From Artocarpus heterophyllus (lineage: Eukaryota; Streptophyta; Magnoliopsida; Rosales; Moraceae), in assembly GCA_025403435.1 (NCBI GenBank), contig CM046342.1, positions 16,556,519 through 16,620,518 of the forward strand: a stretch of 64,000 nt of DNA, in the 5' to 3' direction. Positions 11,269 to 22,288 of the stretch are shown here, one piece after another (the stretch's first letter is position 1; each line of letters starts with the position of its first letter). Under the pieces are notes generated by a model. That model saw only the letters and a program-made list of their open reading frames with translations, ran no database searches and was not told where the DNA came from. Made by a program: the position numbers and the translations under genes.

Positions 11269-11830
11269 GATTAATACCCGCCAAAATGGGTGCAATTTTT
11301 GAGTCTATTACAATTTGTTAGAGAGAGGTTCTTTTTTAGATTGATGCTTAACCCTTTTTAGAGTGTTTAGAACTTAAGATTGGAACTTAAATGTTGTAGC
11401 ATGTAAGAGTTTTATATTATAACCAATTTTTACTTTTTATTGTAGTATATTAAAGATTTACATTGTAACAAGTTGAAACTTAAAGTTTTAACTAACTTAC
11501 CAAACTAAGCTTTTATCATTTAAACTAGAGCAGCCCCCTTTTGTTGCAAAGAGAGGGAAAAAATACAAAAGAAAAAATTGTAACAACACCCTAGCTTAAA
11601 ATTAAGGAACTATAAGGACGAAAAATTCTAACCAAATAATTTCTAAAGCAAAATCAATCATGGGTAAATGGTAATTTTATTTTGTTAGATAAGTAGGAGA
11701 ATTATATATGCTCCATAATGAGTGCTTGAGAGAAAAGTGTTGAATTCATCCTAAATTTGTGAGCTTTATGAGTTTGTTTATTTCTTTTTTCTTTTGGAGG
11801 AAGACATGGTTATAGACAGGTTTTTTATAT
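11269..11830. other. Non-coding; degenerate MITE copy
   Basis: Bases 11352-11512 resemble the 9184-9338 family (GAGTGTTTAGAACTTAAG at the left, TGTAGCATGTAAGAGTTTTA inside, CCAAACTAAGC at the right) but with decayed ends. The rest shows nothing recognisable. Confidence 0.4.
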
Positions 11831-11995
11831 AAGATGTTTGATAATCTCGGTTAGAACTATGGTTATAATTACCAAATAGTGTAAAGCTCTCATATGCTAT
11901 TGTAAAAATCAAAATTTTTTTATAGTATAAAGCTTTTATATGTTACAATATTTTGAACTACAACCATAGTTCTAACCACACTTCGCAAACACCCT
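11831..11995. mobile_element. MITE of the GGGTGTTTG family
   Basis: The inverted ends are long: left GATGTTTG-ATAATCTCGGTTAGAACTATGGTT, with the reverse complement of the right reading GGGTGTTTG-CGAAGTGTGGTTAGAACTATGGTT (each split at the hyphen). The core carries the family words AGCTCTCATATGCTA and AAGCTTTTATATGTTA. Confidence 0.65.
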
Positions 11996-12520
11996 ATAGT
12001 CTTTTTTATTATGAAAGAAAACTTGATTATGGACAAATTCATTATAATCCTGTTCAATATTGATGAGTTTAGATGTATGAACTTTTTTATGAAGTGACTT
12101 ATGCAACCTGTTTGTCTAGAGGATTAATTGAGTTTGAACCTGAATTTTGAATTGAGTAAGTATTTGGTTGGACAATTCTTTAACCAAACTTGAACCCAAA
12201 ATGTCCCAAACTCAAAATTAGTCCAGCTTTGACTTAAAAAAATTTGAACTCAACAAACTTTTTTTTTGACATTTAAGTTCAAATGTATTTTCCAAATTCA
12301 TATCCAAACACAATTTTAGATTTTATTCTCTTTTCAATTTTAAAATCAATTGTACATTCAAACATCAATTTGAATTCCAATTCAAATGATTCTTAGGAAT
12401 TTTTCCTCAAACGCTTTGATGGATATTTAGGTGTATGTAAACCTCAAAATAAAAATGAACAAAAATAAAACCAATAGAAACTAAAAAGAAAAATTAATAA
12501 CAAATTAATTGAAAATTCAA
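11996..12520. other. Non-coding, probably Athila-like internal sequence near the right end
   Basis: AT-rich. The last 100 bases sit immediately downstream (minus-strand sense) of a tRNA-Asp-type primer site, so they are probably the start of the internal region of the gypsy remnant at 12521-13245. Confidence 0.4.
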
Positions 12521-12538
12521 TCCCCGACAATAACGCCA
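12521..12538 (-). promoter_or_regulatory. Decayed tRNA-Asp primer-binding site
   Basis: On the minus strand the 18 bases read TGGCGTTATTGTCGGGGA. The classic plant gypsy (Athila) site complementary to tRNA-Asp is TGGCGCCGTTGCCGGGGA; 14 of 18 match and all four differences are C-to-T or G-to-A. Confidence 0.65.
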
Positions 12539-13245
12539 AAAACTTGATGCGTTGGTTCTTGTACACGCAAGTATATGTGGTCATATCAAGTAATATAATG
12601 ATGAGTTGAGTATCGTTCTCATGAGGAATGATTTCAATGAATATGTTATTGATTTTCTACTTATTTAAATTAATATTTTACTATTTTATTTTTTATAATT
12701 TTTTTCATTTTACAGAATTAGAAAATAGGAGGTTTGAAATTAACTAAATTACTTAAAATAACTAAGCTAAATGAATGAAAGGAAACAAATTAAAATTTAA
12801 ATGTGAGATAAATGATAATTAAAATGTGAATAAAAATATCCAAAAATTAATTAGGAAAAGAAAATTACAGTAACTAAATTTAATGGACAAACTTAAAATT
12901 TAAATAACAATTGTGAATAAGTAGAATTATATCAAAACTCAAGAATTTGTAAACAAAAATGGTAAAACTAGCTAAAGGCTCATTCTCCACCGTTAGACAA
13001 TAATTTTGTAGTAATCGTAGAATTATTTTCAATTTTTCTATCGAAATTATTAACCTTAAATAGCAACAAATTATGCTATCTAGATCTTTCCTTACTTTAT
13101 AGTTTAGTAAAATAAGCTTTTACTAAATTTCTTTCCATTAAATAACCTAGAACAAGCTTTCTAGATTTAATCTAATAGAAGCATTAAGTTGAGAAAGATA
13201 GACTGATCTAAGCAACAAACACACAAGCTCGGTTTATTTAACTTA
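12539..13245 (-). repeat. Athila-like LTR remnant
   Basis: On the minus strand this is the sequence that runs into the primer site. It contains the typical Athila LTR phrases, here decayed (on +: CTTGATGCG, ACACGCAAGTATATG, TATCGTTCTCATGAGGAATG). It is cut at about 13245, where decayed Copia sequence begins. A related piece lies at 45013-45247. Confidence 0.5.
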
Positions 13246-13892
13246 GGTTATGTTTCAGGTTTGCACAAGCCTGACATTGCATTTGCTGTAAGAATGTTAA
13301 GAAGATATCAGAGTAATCCAGGTATAGACCACTAGAAAGTTGCAAAGATAGTGATGAGATACCTTCAAGGGACCAAAGATTACATGCTTACATATAGATG
13401 AACTAAAATCTAGAGGTAATTAGCTACTCGGATTCAGACTTCACTAGCTGTGTTGATTCACAAAAATCAACATCTAGGTACATTTTCATGTTTACCGGTG
13501 GAGCTGTATCTTGAAGAAGCACAAAGCAGACTTTGGCTGCTACTTCCACTATAGAAGCCGAGTCCGTATCTTGTTTAGAGACTACTTCGCATGGTGTATG
13601 GATGAAGAGTTTTATTTCTAGGCTTATAATTGTGGATTTGATTTCTAGGCCATTAAGAATATACTATGACAATTTAGCTATAGTTTTCATGGCTAAAATC
13701 AACAAAAGTTGTAGTTGAAGCAAACATATCGACATTAAGTATTTAGCCATAAGTGAATGTATTAAAGATAAACCAGTGGTTATTGAACACGTTAAAACTG
13801 AATTGATGATAGCTGATCCTTTGACTAAAGACATACCAGCATTCAGATTTAAGGATCATGTAGAAAGAATGAGACTTGGTTCCTTTGTGTAA
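13246..13892 (+). pseudogene. Copia RNase H remnant
   Basis: The reading shows, in order: KPDIAFAVRMLRRYQSNPG (end of RT/connection), YSDSDFTSC-DSQKSTS-YIF, a GGAVS block, STIEAESVS, YYDNLAIVFMA, HIDIKYLAI, then ADPLTKDIPAFRFKDHVERM and a stop at 13890-13892. These are the conserved Copia RNase H blocks including the catalytic Asp (SDSDF), Glu (TIEAES) and Asp (YYDN). Several stops and frameshifts break it, and everything before RNase H is missing. It is followed by spacer, a purine tract and an LTR start. Confidence 0.8.
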
Positions 13893-14120
13893 TTTTTGTT
13901 GTAAGAATGAATTTATTTTTATTGAAACTCTAATTCAGTTGTGATATTTTCTCATATCTGTTTTTTGCACACATCTAGAATAAACATAAAGGTTATTCAT
14001 TAAGTATTAAGGGATGTAATATATTGTGATATATGAAAGATAATACTTGCTTTAGAGGATCTATTGCAATGATTTATGTGTTTTGTTTCTTACTGCAGGA
14101 AATAATGGAATTTAGAGGCC

Positions 14121-14131
14121 AAGTAGGAGAA
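14121..14131 (+). promoter_or_regulatory. Polypurine tract of the Copia remnant
   Basis: AAGTAGGAGAA sits directly before a TGTAG LTR start, a position and sequence typical of Copia second-strand priming sites (compare AAGTGGGAGAT in Copia-2 and Copia-3). Confidence 0.55.
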
Positions 14132-15153
14132 TGTAGAAAATTAGTGCCTTGTGCACTAATAAGTGCTATATGCACTTATATTAGAAAAAAATCCTATTGA
14201 TTAAAGTGCTTTATGCACTAAGACTAATTAAGTGGCCCATAATTTTCATTTTTTTGCTGGTTATGGTTTTTGGTCAGACAGTATGTGATGGACACTGTTT
14301 ATAAAAAACAAAGGTCTAGGTCTATGGTACTCCTATTCTCAATTTTTTTTTCTATTTTGCACCATCATTTTGCAGTTTGAGGAAGGGCTAGAAGCTCCTA
14401 AACCCATGGAACACAAAGCAGCGTTTTCAGACCACATCATCAACGTCAATGGCCAGAGGTATTTTTCCAATTACGTTTCCATTTTATGATTTTATATGCT
14501 TAATGACTATAGCATATCTAGATCGTATTTAGTCTAACATAATATTATTAGAGAAGGTCATGACCAGTATAGTTTCTGGGACTTAGAATAGCTAGTTATA
14601 AGCCTTTGATGCCCCCAGTAAATCTATTGTTGTATGATTGTAGATATAACCTAACGATAAATCTACGTTTGGTGCCACCACAAGGTAAAGAGTTTGAATA
14701 ATTCTCTCATCAACGTACCAAAAAAAAAAAAGAAAAAAGAAAAACTATTTTTGTGTCTTCTCCCCTCTACTCCAAGCTTCAAGTTTGTCACATGTATTTG
14801 TCTAATCATTGTCTCTTCCAACTAGTTTAACTCTTTAAGACTTCGAAAAATTAATTACATCACTCTAAGTCTTTCATGAAGGTCAAATGCACTGACCGAC
14901 GTAGAAGGGGCGATGTTGTTTCCTCGTTTTGTTACAGTGACCGACTCGTTAAAGATTCCGGAACAAATAATCGAAAAACATGTCTATTCATTATCATTAA
15001 TGTTGAGTATGCTATAGCTCAATTCAATCTGTATTTATTAGAGAGATGTGCGTCTACGTTTATTATTCATGTCCTGTTGGTTTTTGTTGAAGCTATACGA
15101 CAATGCTCAATGGGTCATCATGTCTATGATACTGTGAGAGGTTTGGCGTCTAA
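14132..15153 (+). repeat. 3' LTR of the Copia remnant and flank
   Basis: The LTR starts TGTAGAAAATTAGTGCC at 14132. Near it are repeated GTGC/GCAC words (TGCCTTGTGCACTAATAAG). Its right end could not be placed because the partner LTR is absent; by eye it runs to somewhere between 14450 and 14870. No host gene was seen in the remainder. Confidence 0.45.
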
Positions 15154-15292
15154 TAGGGTGTTTGGGAGAGTAGTCTAACCCATCTGTTTGGGTTTAAGAA
15201 TTATAGCATATGAGAGCTTTATACTGTCGCTTTTTACCATTATATGTGAGATCCTTATACTATTTATTTAAACTGCTCTTCCAAACACTCTA
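15154..15292. mobile_element. PIF/Harbinger-like MITE
   Basis: The ends are TAGGGTGTTTGGGAGAGTAG and, reverse-complemented from the right, TAGAGTGTTTGGAAGAGCAG. TAA flanks both sides (15151-15153, 15293-15295). Inside is ATAGCATATGAGAGCTTTAT, the family motif. Confidence 0.75.
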
Positions 15293-15824
15293 TAATTGAT
15301 GGTAACAATATGAGTCTGGATACAAAATTTTTTTTGGATTGAACGAAATTTGGCGAAAAATAAAGAGTTGCAAAAAAAATTGGCGACACTAAAACAACAA
15401 AATGCAGTATAATATAAATAATATAATCTATTAGTTATATTACTCATAATAAAAGAGGGCATCATCTTGTTCAATTTTGTACTTCAACCAAGGTGTTTAA
15501 TGGTTCAGAATAATTATTTTTTAAACTTTAATGTAATAACTAAGATTTCTCCATCTGGCTTAGACATCCTTCTACACCATACACTTTTATGCTTATAGTT
15601 AAATTAATACTTTCCAACCCTTTTTATTATAATTAAAAAACTTTTCTTACTTGAATGTTTATTTACCTTTTTCGTTTTATTTTAAATTCGTATTATAAAT
15701 TTTTTCATATCTTCCTAATATACATATAAAGACCATGACAAACAATAGGTGCTTAACTTCATTCAGTGAAAGTGGTTTATTTAGTACCCGATATACCTAT
15801 TTTGAATTATTTTCACTGCTTTAA
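15293..15824. other. Non-coding, no gene seen
   Basis: AT-rich spacer between two MITEs of one family. Nothing recognised. Confidence 0.5.
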
Positions 15825-16035
15825 TAGGGTGTTTGGAAAGGTGGTGGGAACCACTTTTACTGTAGCATGTGAGAGCTTTATACTGTAACATAATTTTTTA
15901 TTGTTACTGTAGCATGTGAGAGCTTTATACTGTAACATAATTTTTATTGTTACTGTAGCATGTGAGAGCTTTACACTGTTTATAACTGAGATTGTGGTGG
16001 AAACTAAGTGGTTCCCATCACTGCCAAACACCCTC
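15825..16035. mobile_element. PIF/Harbinger-like MITE with tripled internal motif
   Basis: It begins TAGGGTGTTTGG and ends CCAAACACCCTC, with TAA on both sides (15822-15824, 16036-16038). Beyond the tips both arms carry GGGAACCACTT inverted. The interior repeats CTGTAGCATGTGAGAGCTTT three times at about 60-bp spacing, so this copy has expanded internally relative to the 139-bp copy at 15154. Confidence 0.75.
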
Positions 16036-16615
16036 TAAATAAAGTGTAGTGAACAAATAAATCGAATGTCTTTGTATGCACAGGACCACTTTTGCGAAAG
16101 ACTCGGCTGCAATACAAGACTCAGTTGTATCCCCGATCACATAGACCGACAGATCTCCGAATAACTAAACCATAACTTCCACATCTAAATCTTCTATCCA
16201 ATCCTTTGAAAATTTTACCGTCATAGGTGGCACATTTCAAGATGGCCATCCACAATGGATGAAGAAAATTCCAAGTTAGGTGGTGAACCACAAAAAGTGA
16301 AAGCCATTGGTGATGGGAAGCATCGTTATCTCGATCATATTCCTTCATTCAAACCAACAAGTAAGGAAAGGCAATCTTTCATAGTAGCCAATGCAGGGAC
16401 TCTCTTTACAAATAATAGTCACGCACCTTGTGCGACAGATTTCTTAGTGGTTAATCCAGGAGAATATATATGTGCCAAGCCGGAGTATTCAATCGAAAAA
16501 TAGGATCATATGCTTCTAATACCAGAATTTGCAGATTGGAGTGATGGAATGTTGTTTCAATTTATAGAGCGTTTAGAAGTGGTTACTTCTAAAAGTAGGA
16601 CTTGATGGTACTATT
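16036..16615. other. Unassigned; short open frame
   Basis: A frame of 82 codons on the + strand at 16255-16503 (MDEENSKLGGEPQKVK...) has a reasonable amino-acid mix, and the minus strand is open as well over 16121-16348. I recognise neither product and there is no promoter or splice context, so no gene is called. Confidence 0.25.
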
Positions 16616-18690
16616 TGTTGGAAAAACCAGTTTGGCGATGCAACAGAACTTTAAAATTTTTTTATTTGATCATTAAGAAACTATCTCATGACGTTATAAG
16701 CAATAAATTAAATCAAATTTAACATACCAGTAGGAGACCAAAACAACACTTTTGACTAATGATTTTCAAGAACGAATCTCCACCGTCAGATCTTCCATAC
16801 TATTTTCTTCCTTCAGATTGTTGTGTGCGTGGGCACAATCTAACAAATCTCCACTTCAACTACACTTCTTCCAACTTGACAATGTACTTGAGGACTTATG
16901 AACACTAAAGGGGAATGGTCAAAGCTTTACTTTCTAATTTACACTACGGTAGTCTAAGAATAAACAAAGATCGCAAGTCTCTATTTATAGAGTTAGTTAG
17001 AGGAGACAGAAGCCTATCAGAATAAGGAGAGAATTTTCTCTCTCCTCCCTATACAGTTGGCACCACCATCACTGGGCCTTTTCCTTGTGTTACATGCCCA
17101 ACACAGATAAAGAGGAATTCAAATTCAGCAAATCACAATGTAGGGTTTTATGATTAACTGCATCATTTAGGATAATTTCTATTCAAATAACTATATTTAA
17201 ATTAAAATTTAATTATCTATGATAATTATCTAATTTAAATAATTGTGAATAATTATCATTTATCTAAATTCAAACACAATTAGGATTTAAATTAATTATT
17301 CAAATACAAATAATTAATTATCACAAAATTCTAATGATTAAATTTGAATAAACATTATTTTGAAATTAATTAATTAAATAATCAATTTCAAAATTACCCT
17401 CAAGTAGGCACCCACAGTATAGTAGGACTAGGCCAAGCTTGACTCACAGTCCAATTAGACTGTTGGGCTTGCACACTCATAAGTCCAGTATACTATCTGA
17501 TGTAACCTCTGATATTACCTATGGTGATCCATATTTACCTAATTTGTCACAAACGAATTCGTGAGTTAGTATTGGGACCTGATAGATATATATTATCAAG
17601 ATTCTATAATAGCAGATAAATTAGTCCTCAATTAATTATCCATTTAATTATTAACTTCAATGTCACTCTACAATAACCCCAAAGTTACACTTTTAATAAT
17701 ATACTGTATTACGAGAATCCTGATATATAAGTCTTATCCATGACCTCTTGTATTATGTGTATCTCTATAGAAAACCATAATCATATGAACAACTTAATTC
17801 CGTTTTACCTTCCAATTATTTTTTCCTCAAAGTTTCATTATTTCACTATTAGGAAATTCATTCCTTTTATTCCTTTTATAACACATACAAAGGGAATATC
17901 ATCCGGTTACCATATATATCCAGATAAATGATGTTTTGTTATATTTTCCAATACCCAAATAATGCTATTGCAAGGATAACATTGTCTCTTTTTTAGAGAG
18001 CTGTGAATTCCGTGTCTATGAATTACGCTTTCATCGAATATAAATTGTATCTCCAACATACCAACAATAGAGCCTTCATTTATCGGATGCCTTTGGCATA
18101 TCTAAATATACGAGCTACAAACATTGAGGCATGAATCCACTTCAGGGTTAAAATGACACATAAATGATTATAAAAAAGAATTGATTTAAGTTAAATAGAA
18201 TTATTATTAAATCAATTCAACTTTAGGTTCAATCCAATGTGCGACCACTATTAGGTCTACTACACCAATATGTCTACCATGAGAGTTAAATTTGCTCCAA
18301 CGGCCAAGATAAACCATCTCCCTAATTAGACGTAGATTCCTATTACAGCCTTATCATGTACAAAGTTCTCAACTCTTTACATAAACTGCAGACCATATAA
18401 CCTAAACTCTTAATCTCCAAATAGGATCTTTTTACAAATAAACTTCATATATGCACGATTCTAAGATTTAGTTCTAATAGTCACAGATCATATGTTCGCT
18501 AATACACAATTATTAGAATAAAAATAATATGAGGACCATTATTAGAGAGAACAAATATTACATTTTGAAACTCAAATGGCAAAGTCTTACAAAGGTTATA
18601 ATTTATGGAGAATTTTTGTAATTAAACCTTTAGCATATGATCTAAATTTCTTCTCTCCAATGCCACGTGAAATTTTACATTATTCTTGAC
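16616..18690 (-). repeat. Copia LTR relic related to the Copia-1/Copia-3 LTRs
   Basis: It starts TGTTGGAAAAACC at 16616 like the 3' ends of the other minus-strand Copia LTRs. Collinear short matches to the Copia-3 LTR run through it (CCATGACCTCTTG region, TTTTACCTTCCAATTATTTT, AGAGAGCTGTGAATTCCGTG, CAAGATAAACCATCTCCC). The right end is set at TTCTTGACA (18690) by analogy with Copia-1 (22289-24396), giving about the same length. No adjacent gag, pol, primer site or clear target duplication was found; it may be a solo LTR. Confidence 0.5.
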
Positions 18691-20150
18691 ATATGCTGTT
18701 CTATATAGTATTGTTCAAATTTTTACGCTGCCATATTTTATTGAAAGCTAGTCTGCCATATTATTATACAAATATGTTGCAATGGCATGATTAGTGTGTT
18801 GCTATTACAAATTATTTATATTACTATGAATAATTAATTACTATATTTGATACTTTAATACATAATTCTTCTATATTAATGGCATCCATGCGTTTTCTGA
18901 CGGTCTTTGACATGAATATTGCACTATTATAAAACGAAAAAAAATTATATTCATCATCTGCTTAAAAATATTCACCATCAATGTTATGACATTTGATTTT
19001 TTTTTTTTTAATGATACATGGGGGCATTTGTTCGTATACTGACTGTAAAGTTCGTGTACTAGTTGAAAAGTGAAAGATTATAGGATCTAACACCGAATTA
19101 CGTTTTTAACAGATTGGAATTATTAAAATGCTAAGAATGTCTGCCACTGTAAAACCGTAATGTCTTCTTTTGACTCGTCTTCAGAACCCGCGTTCAACTT
19201 CAAGTCTTCCGCTTGCCTCCGGTCCAAATAACATACTCCAAACTTGAGGCTCGCCTTTAGTCCAGTTAATAAAATCCGCCATCAACTTCTTCTCAAACCA
19301 ATCCCATGTTAACAAAGTACACTACGGCAAATATGATTGACAAATCGTCCAAAGTTTAATAGTCATTGAAGATTTTTTAGATCTTTTGTACTTTTGTTAA
19401 GAGTTTGGGGAAAAAAATAGGGTGACATCTTTATTTTTTTAATAAAATTTAAAGGCCATGGGAACAATTAATTTTAAGCATAATAATTGGCACAAATTTA
19501 CGAAGCTATTGTTTCTTCAAAAACTTTTTTCCTCGCAAGCAGGCCATAACCAACTTCTCTCACAATGAAAGCCCCATCGGGTGGGTCCCACGTCGGTTCT
19601 TATAGAACTGCTCTCGCTTCTCCCTATTAAAAAGGCTGCTGAATCCGTAGAAAGGTACTTATCAACACAGTCCGAATTATAGAGGGTCCCACGCGCTGTA
19701 TGAGGGTAAAAACGTACTTATAATTATGGCACAGAGTGCAACAATTAAAAGTTATAACACAGTTCGAATTCCAGATAAAGGGTCCCACGCAATTTAGCAG
19801 GGAGACCACCAATTTCTGTTGTAGTGTTGTACAATGTCGAAATGTTTTTTTTTTATTTTTATTTTTATAGAGTTAAAACTTTCTTAACTACTAAAAAAAT
19901 ATTAAATTTTAATTTAATGTATAATATACTTTTTACATATATAATTGCTATTTTATTAATAGAGGTAAATAATATTGCTCTATAAATTAATGTCCCATAC
20001 AGTGGTCAAAGCGGTGTATAATTTATGTGCAGAAACTGTACAACCAGAGAAACGTGACAAATCGAAAAGCTTTAACAGAATTTTGACTCTTGTCCAACAA
20101 GATAAGCTCAATTATCTACAAACTCTTCCAAATTCGTCACAACAAACGTC
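18691..20150. other. Non-coding, no gene seen
   Basis: AT-rich spacer. GGGTCCCACG occurs three times (about 19584, 19685, 19781) within 200 bp, each followed by similar sequence, suggesting an old degenerate tandem duplication. Nothing else was recognised. Confidence 0.4.
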
Positions 20151-20322
20151 ACTTTTCTCTAGCTACTCCGTTATTTAAAGCTCCAATGTCCTCACTATGT
20201 AACGCAATAGTCTCAACACTCCAAAAACATACGCATCTCACGACATTCACCAACTCCACGCACAACCCCCACTCTCACAATACCACACATTTCACCACGC
20301 GCCGCTGCGCCTTCCTGAAACC
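20151..20322 (+). promoter_or_regulatory. Promoter-proximal leader of the UGT75-like fragment
   Basis: A TATA-like TTATTTAAAG at about 20171-20180 is followed by about 140 bases of C-rich, CA-rich sequence ending at the ATG, a typical plant 5' UTR. It implies the fragment is the in-place 5' end of a former gene. Confidence 0.4.
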
Positions 20323-20462
20323 ATGACACAACCGCCGCGCTTCCTTCTCGTTACCTACCCGCCCAGGGTCACTTAAGCCCTGCACTCCAATTTGCCAAGC
20401 AGGTGTCGACCTTTGTCACCATCCACTACGGCCACCGTCGCATGACCAACAGCGACGTGTTA
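20323..20462 (+). pseudogene. UGT75-like N-terminal fragment, copy 1 (frameshifted)
   Basis: The ATG at 20323 opens MTQPPRFLLVTYP, then a one-base deletion (compared with copy 2) destroys the AQGH motif frame. Beyond the shift the sequence still encodes the same protein in another frame. It ends at TTATAA like copy 2. It is a dead fragment of a family-1 UDP-glycosyltransferase. Confidence 0.75.
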
Positions 20463-20560
20463 TAAAATCATTATTACTTGGCTAAAGTTGTAAAATAAAT
20501 TATTACTTGGCTAAAGTTGATTCATTATTAGGAAGCGCGCCGCTGCGCCTTCCTGAAACC

Positions 20561-20703
20561 ATGACACAACCGCCGCGCTTCCTTCTCGTTACCTACCCCG
20601 CCCAAGGTCACTTAAACCCTGCACTCCAATTTGCCAAGCAAGTGTCGACCTTTGTCACCGTCCACTACGGCCACCGTCGTATGACCAACAGCGACGTGTT
20701 ATA
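20561..20703 (+). pseudogene. UGT75-like N-terminal fragment, copy 2
   Basis: From ATG at 20561 the frame reads MTQPPRFLLVTYPAQGHLNP, then ALQFAKQVSTFVTVHYGHRR and MTNSDVL before TAA. The pattern FLLVTYPAQGHLNP (with the catalytic His), LQFAK, then VT and HRRM is that of plant UGT75-type UDP-glucosyltransferases, which glucosylate small acceptors in the cytosol. Family members are about 450-480 residues; this has 47 and lacks about a dozen residues between FAKQ and VTFVT-like positions. The acceptor- and UDP-binding domains (PSPG box) are absent nearby. It is a truncated relic. Confidence 0.8.
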
Positions 20704-20774
20704 AAATCATTATTACTTGGCTAAAGTTGTAAAATAAATTATTACTTGGCTAAAGTTGATTCATTATTAGGAAG

Positions 20775-20915
20775 TCTAATACATTATTTACCACTACTAA
20801 TTATTAACTAGTTTTAAAATCATTGGTGATACTTTTTGGTTCCACTGGTAGTAAGTCTAATACATGAGTTTTTACCACTGCTAATTATTAACTAGTTATA
20901 AAATAAGTTGTATTT
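20775..20915 (+). repeat. Imperfect tandem repeat, about 80 bp
   Basis: AAGTCTAATACAT followed by TTTACCACT-CTAATTATTAACTAGTT occurs twice, at about 20772-20820 and 20852-20902. Confidence 0.7.
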
Positions 20916-22288
20916 TTTACGGAGTAAAAGTTGTAATAAAAAAGAATATTGAACGATATTTATCATAGTTATAAATAAGTTTATGTATGGAACCAAAGAT
21001 ATATGTTTATTCATCAATGGAAAAAACTTAGAGCAATATTCTAGTACAGTTGGAAGGATAGTCAAATTGTCGTCTAGTCCACCGTCATAAAATGTGGTGC
21101 ACATTAGATAATAACTGTCCGCTAAAAGACACTAAAATACCACAAGTGTGCACTGTCGTCTAATGTTCCATTTTTAATAATGGTTTTTACAAACGCCGTT
21201 GTTAAAAGTTTTGAAAAATAAAAAATATTTTCTCCAAAACAATTTCTTCTCAAATAAAAAATTCAAATATTATTAAAAAAATCAACATCTTCTTCTTTTT
21301 TATAAACTTGACTTGTATCCAATGTTAAAAAGAAAAAAAAAAACTCATATCAATTTTGAAAGATATAGATAATAAATATACATATAACACAAATATTTTA
21401 AAAAGCATAGTCAAAGTTTATCAACAAAATACAAGGAAAAAAACTAACCAAGGATAAAGGAAAACTCAAAATTCAAAGAAGAGACTTAAATTCAAAGGAA
21501 GAAATTTCAAAATTTCTAAATATTCTTAAATTTTAGTGCTCAAGGCGGCAACGAGAATAATAGTTTGACTGTAAATCACGTGTCAAACGACAAAAATTCT
21601 AAATGTACACACATAATGTTATTCATCACAAACATGAAAATAAATATACGTTCTTTTATAAATGAAAACAACATAAAACAAATAAAAGTTACTACCGTTA
21701 TAGAGGGCTTGGACTCAATCGGATTATAGTAAGACTAGTAAAAAAAAAAGTTTGAAAAATTACCTAGTTCAAGGATAATTGAATTATTGTATGGATGGCT
21801 ACCATGATTATAGTATTGGTACTCATTGTTTGCAAAGTTCTGAGAGGTTTCTCCTCCGACCCATGTAAATTGAAAAAGGAATGCAATTAGGTTGGAAACT
21901 ATGGAACTGAGCGGCAACATCGTCGTGTGGATGAGTAGCAGCTTCGGCAATGTTGTGATTAGAGCAATGTTGAGTAGAAGAAAGACTTGGTTGGGAACTC
22001 ACTAGACTCAAATCCCTTTATTCATTAGATTCTTGTCCTTCCTTGGTTCTACACTCCGTACAAGCTTGGTGAAGAGCGGTGCATTTTAGAGGAAGAAAGA
22101 GAATACAATGCCCTTGATTCATTTTATGGCCTCACTCACCCTGAATCACTCCAGCCATTGGATAAAATAGCAAGAATAAAATATATCTCACCCTAATGAA
22201 TGGTCTGGATTATCTGTGGGAGCGGGTCTGAGCAAGGACCCTAAATTTTAATAGGGAAACTTAAAAACTCTAATGAAAAGTACCTATA
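20916..22288. other. Non-coding, no gene seen
   Basis: AT-rich. On the minus strand 21100-21200 has phrases such as AACGGCGTTTGTAAAAACC, reminiscent of CACTA-type subterminal repeats, but no matching second end was found. Bases 21830-22200 are more mixed in composition and unrecognised. Confidence 0.35.

Larger units (their letters stand above)
20298..20774 (+). repeat. Head-to-tail duplication of 238 bp
   Basis: Unit 1 is 20298-20535 and unit 2 is 20536-20774, joined without spacer. They differ at about six positions, including one inserted C in unit 2. Each unit holds a UGT75-like 5' coding fragment plus a tail that itself contains ATTATTACTTGGCTAAAGTTG-like sequence twice. Confidence 0.85.

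Noticed and set aside
14876..15178. A 100-codon frame on the + strand ending at the 15154 MITE
   Set aside because: Its end runs into the MITE, the composition is not protein-like, and no domain is visible.
16255..16503. Possible small gene MDEENSKLGGEPQKVK...
   Set aside because: No family similarity that I recognise, no promoter or splice context, and the opposite strand is equally open. It may be a gene or transposon scrap.
21735..22011. Overlapping minus-strand frames in a mixed-composition stretch
   Set aside because: Short, rich in low-complexity hydrophobic and His/Asn runs, no family features; left unannotated.
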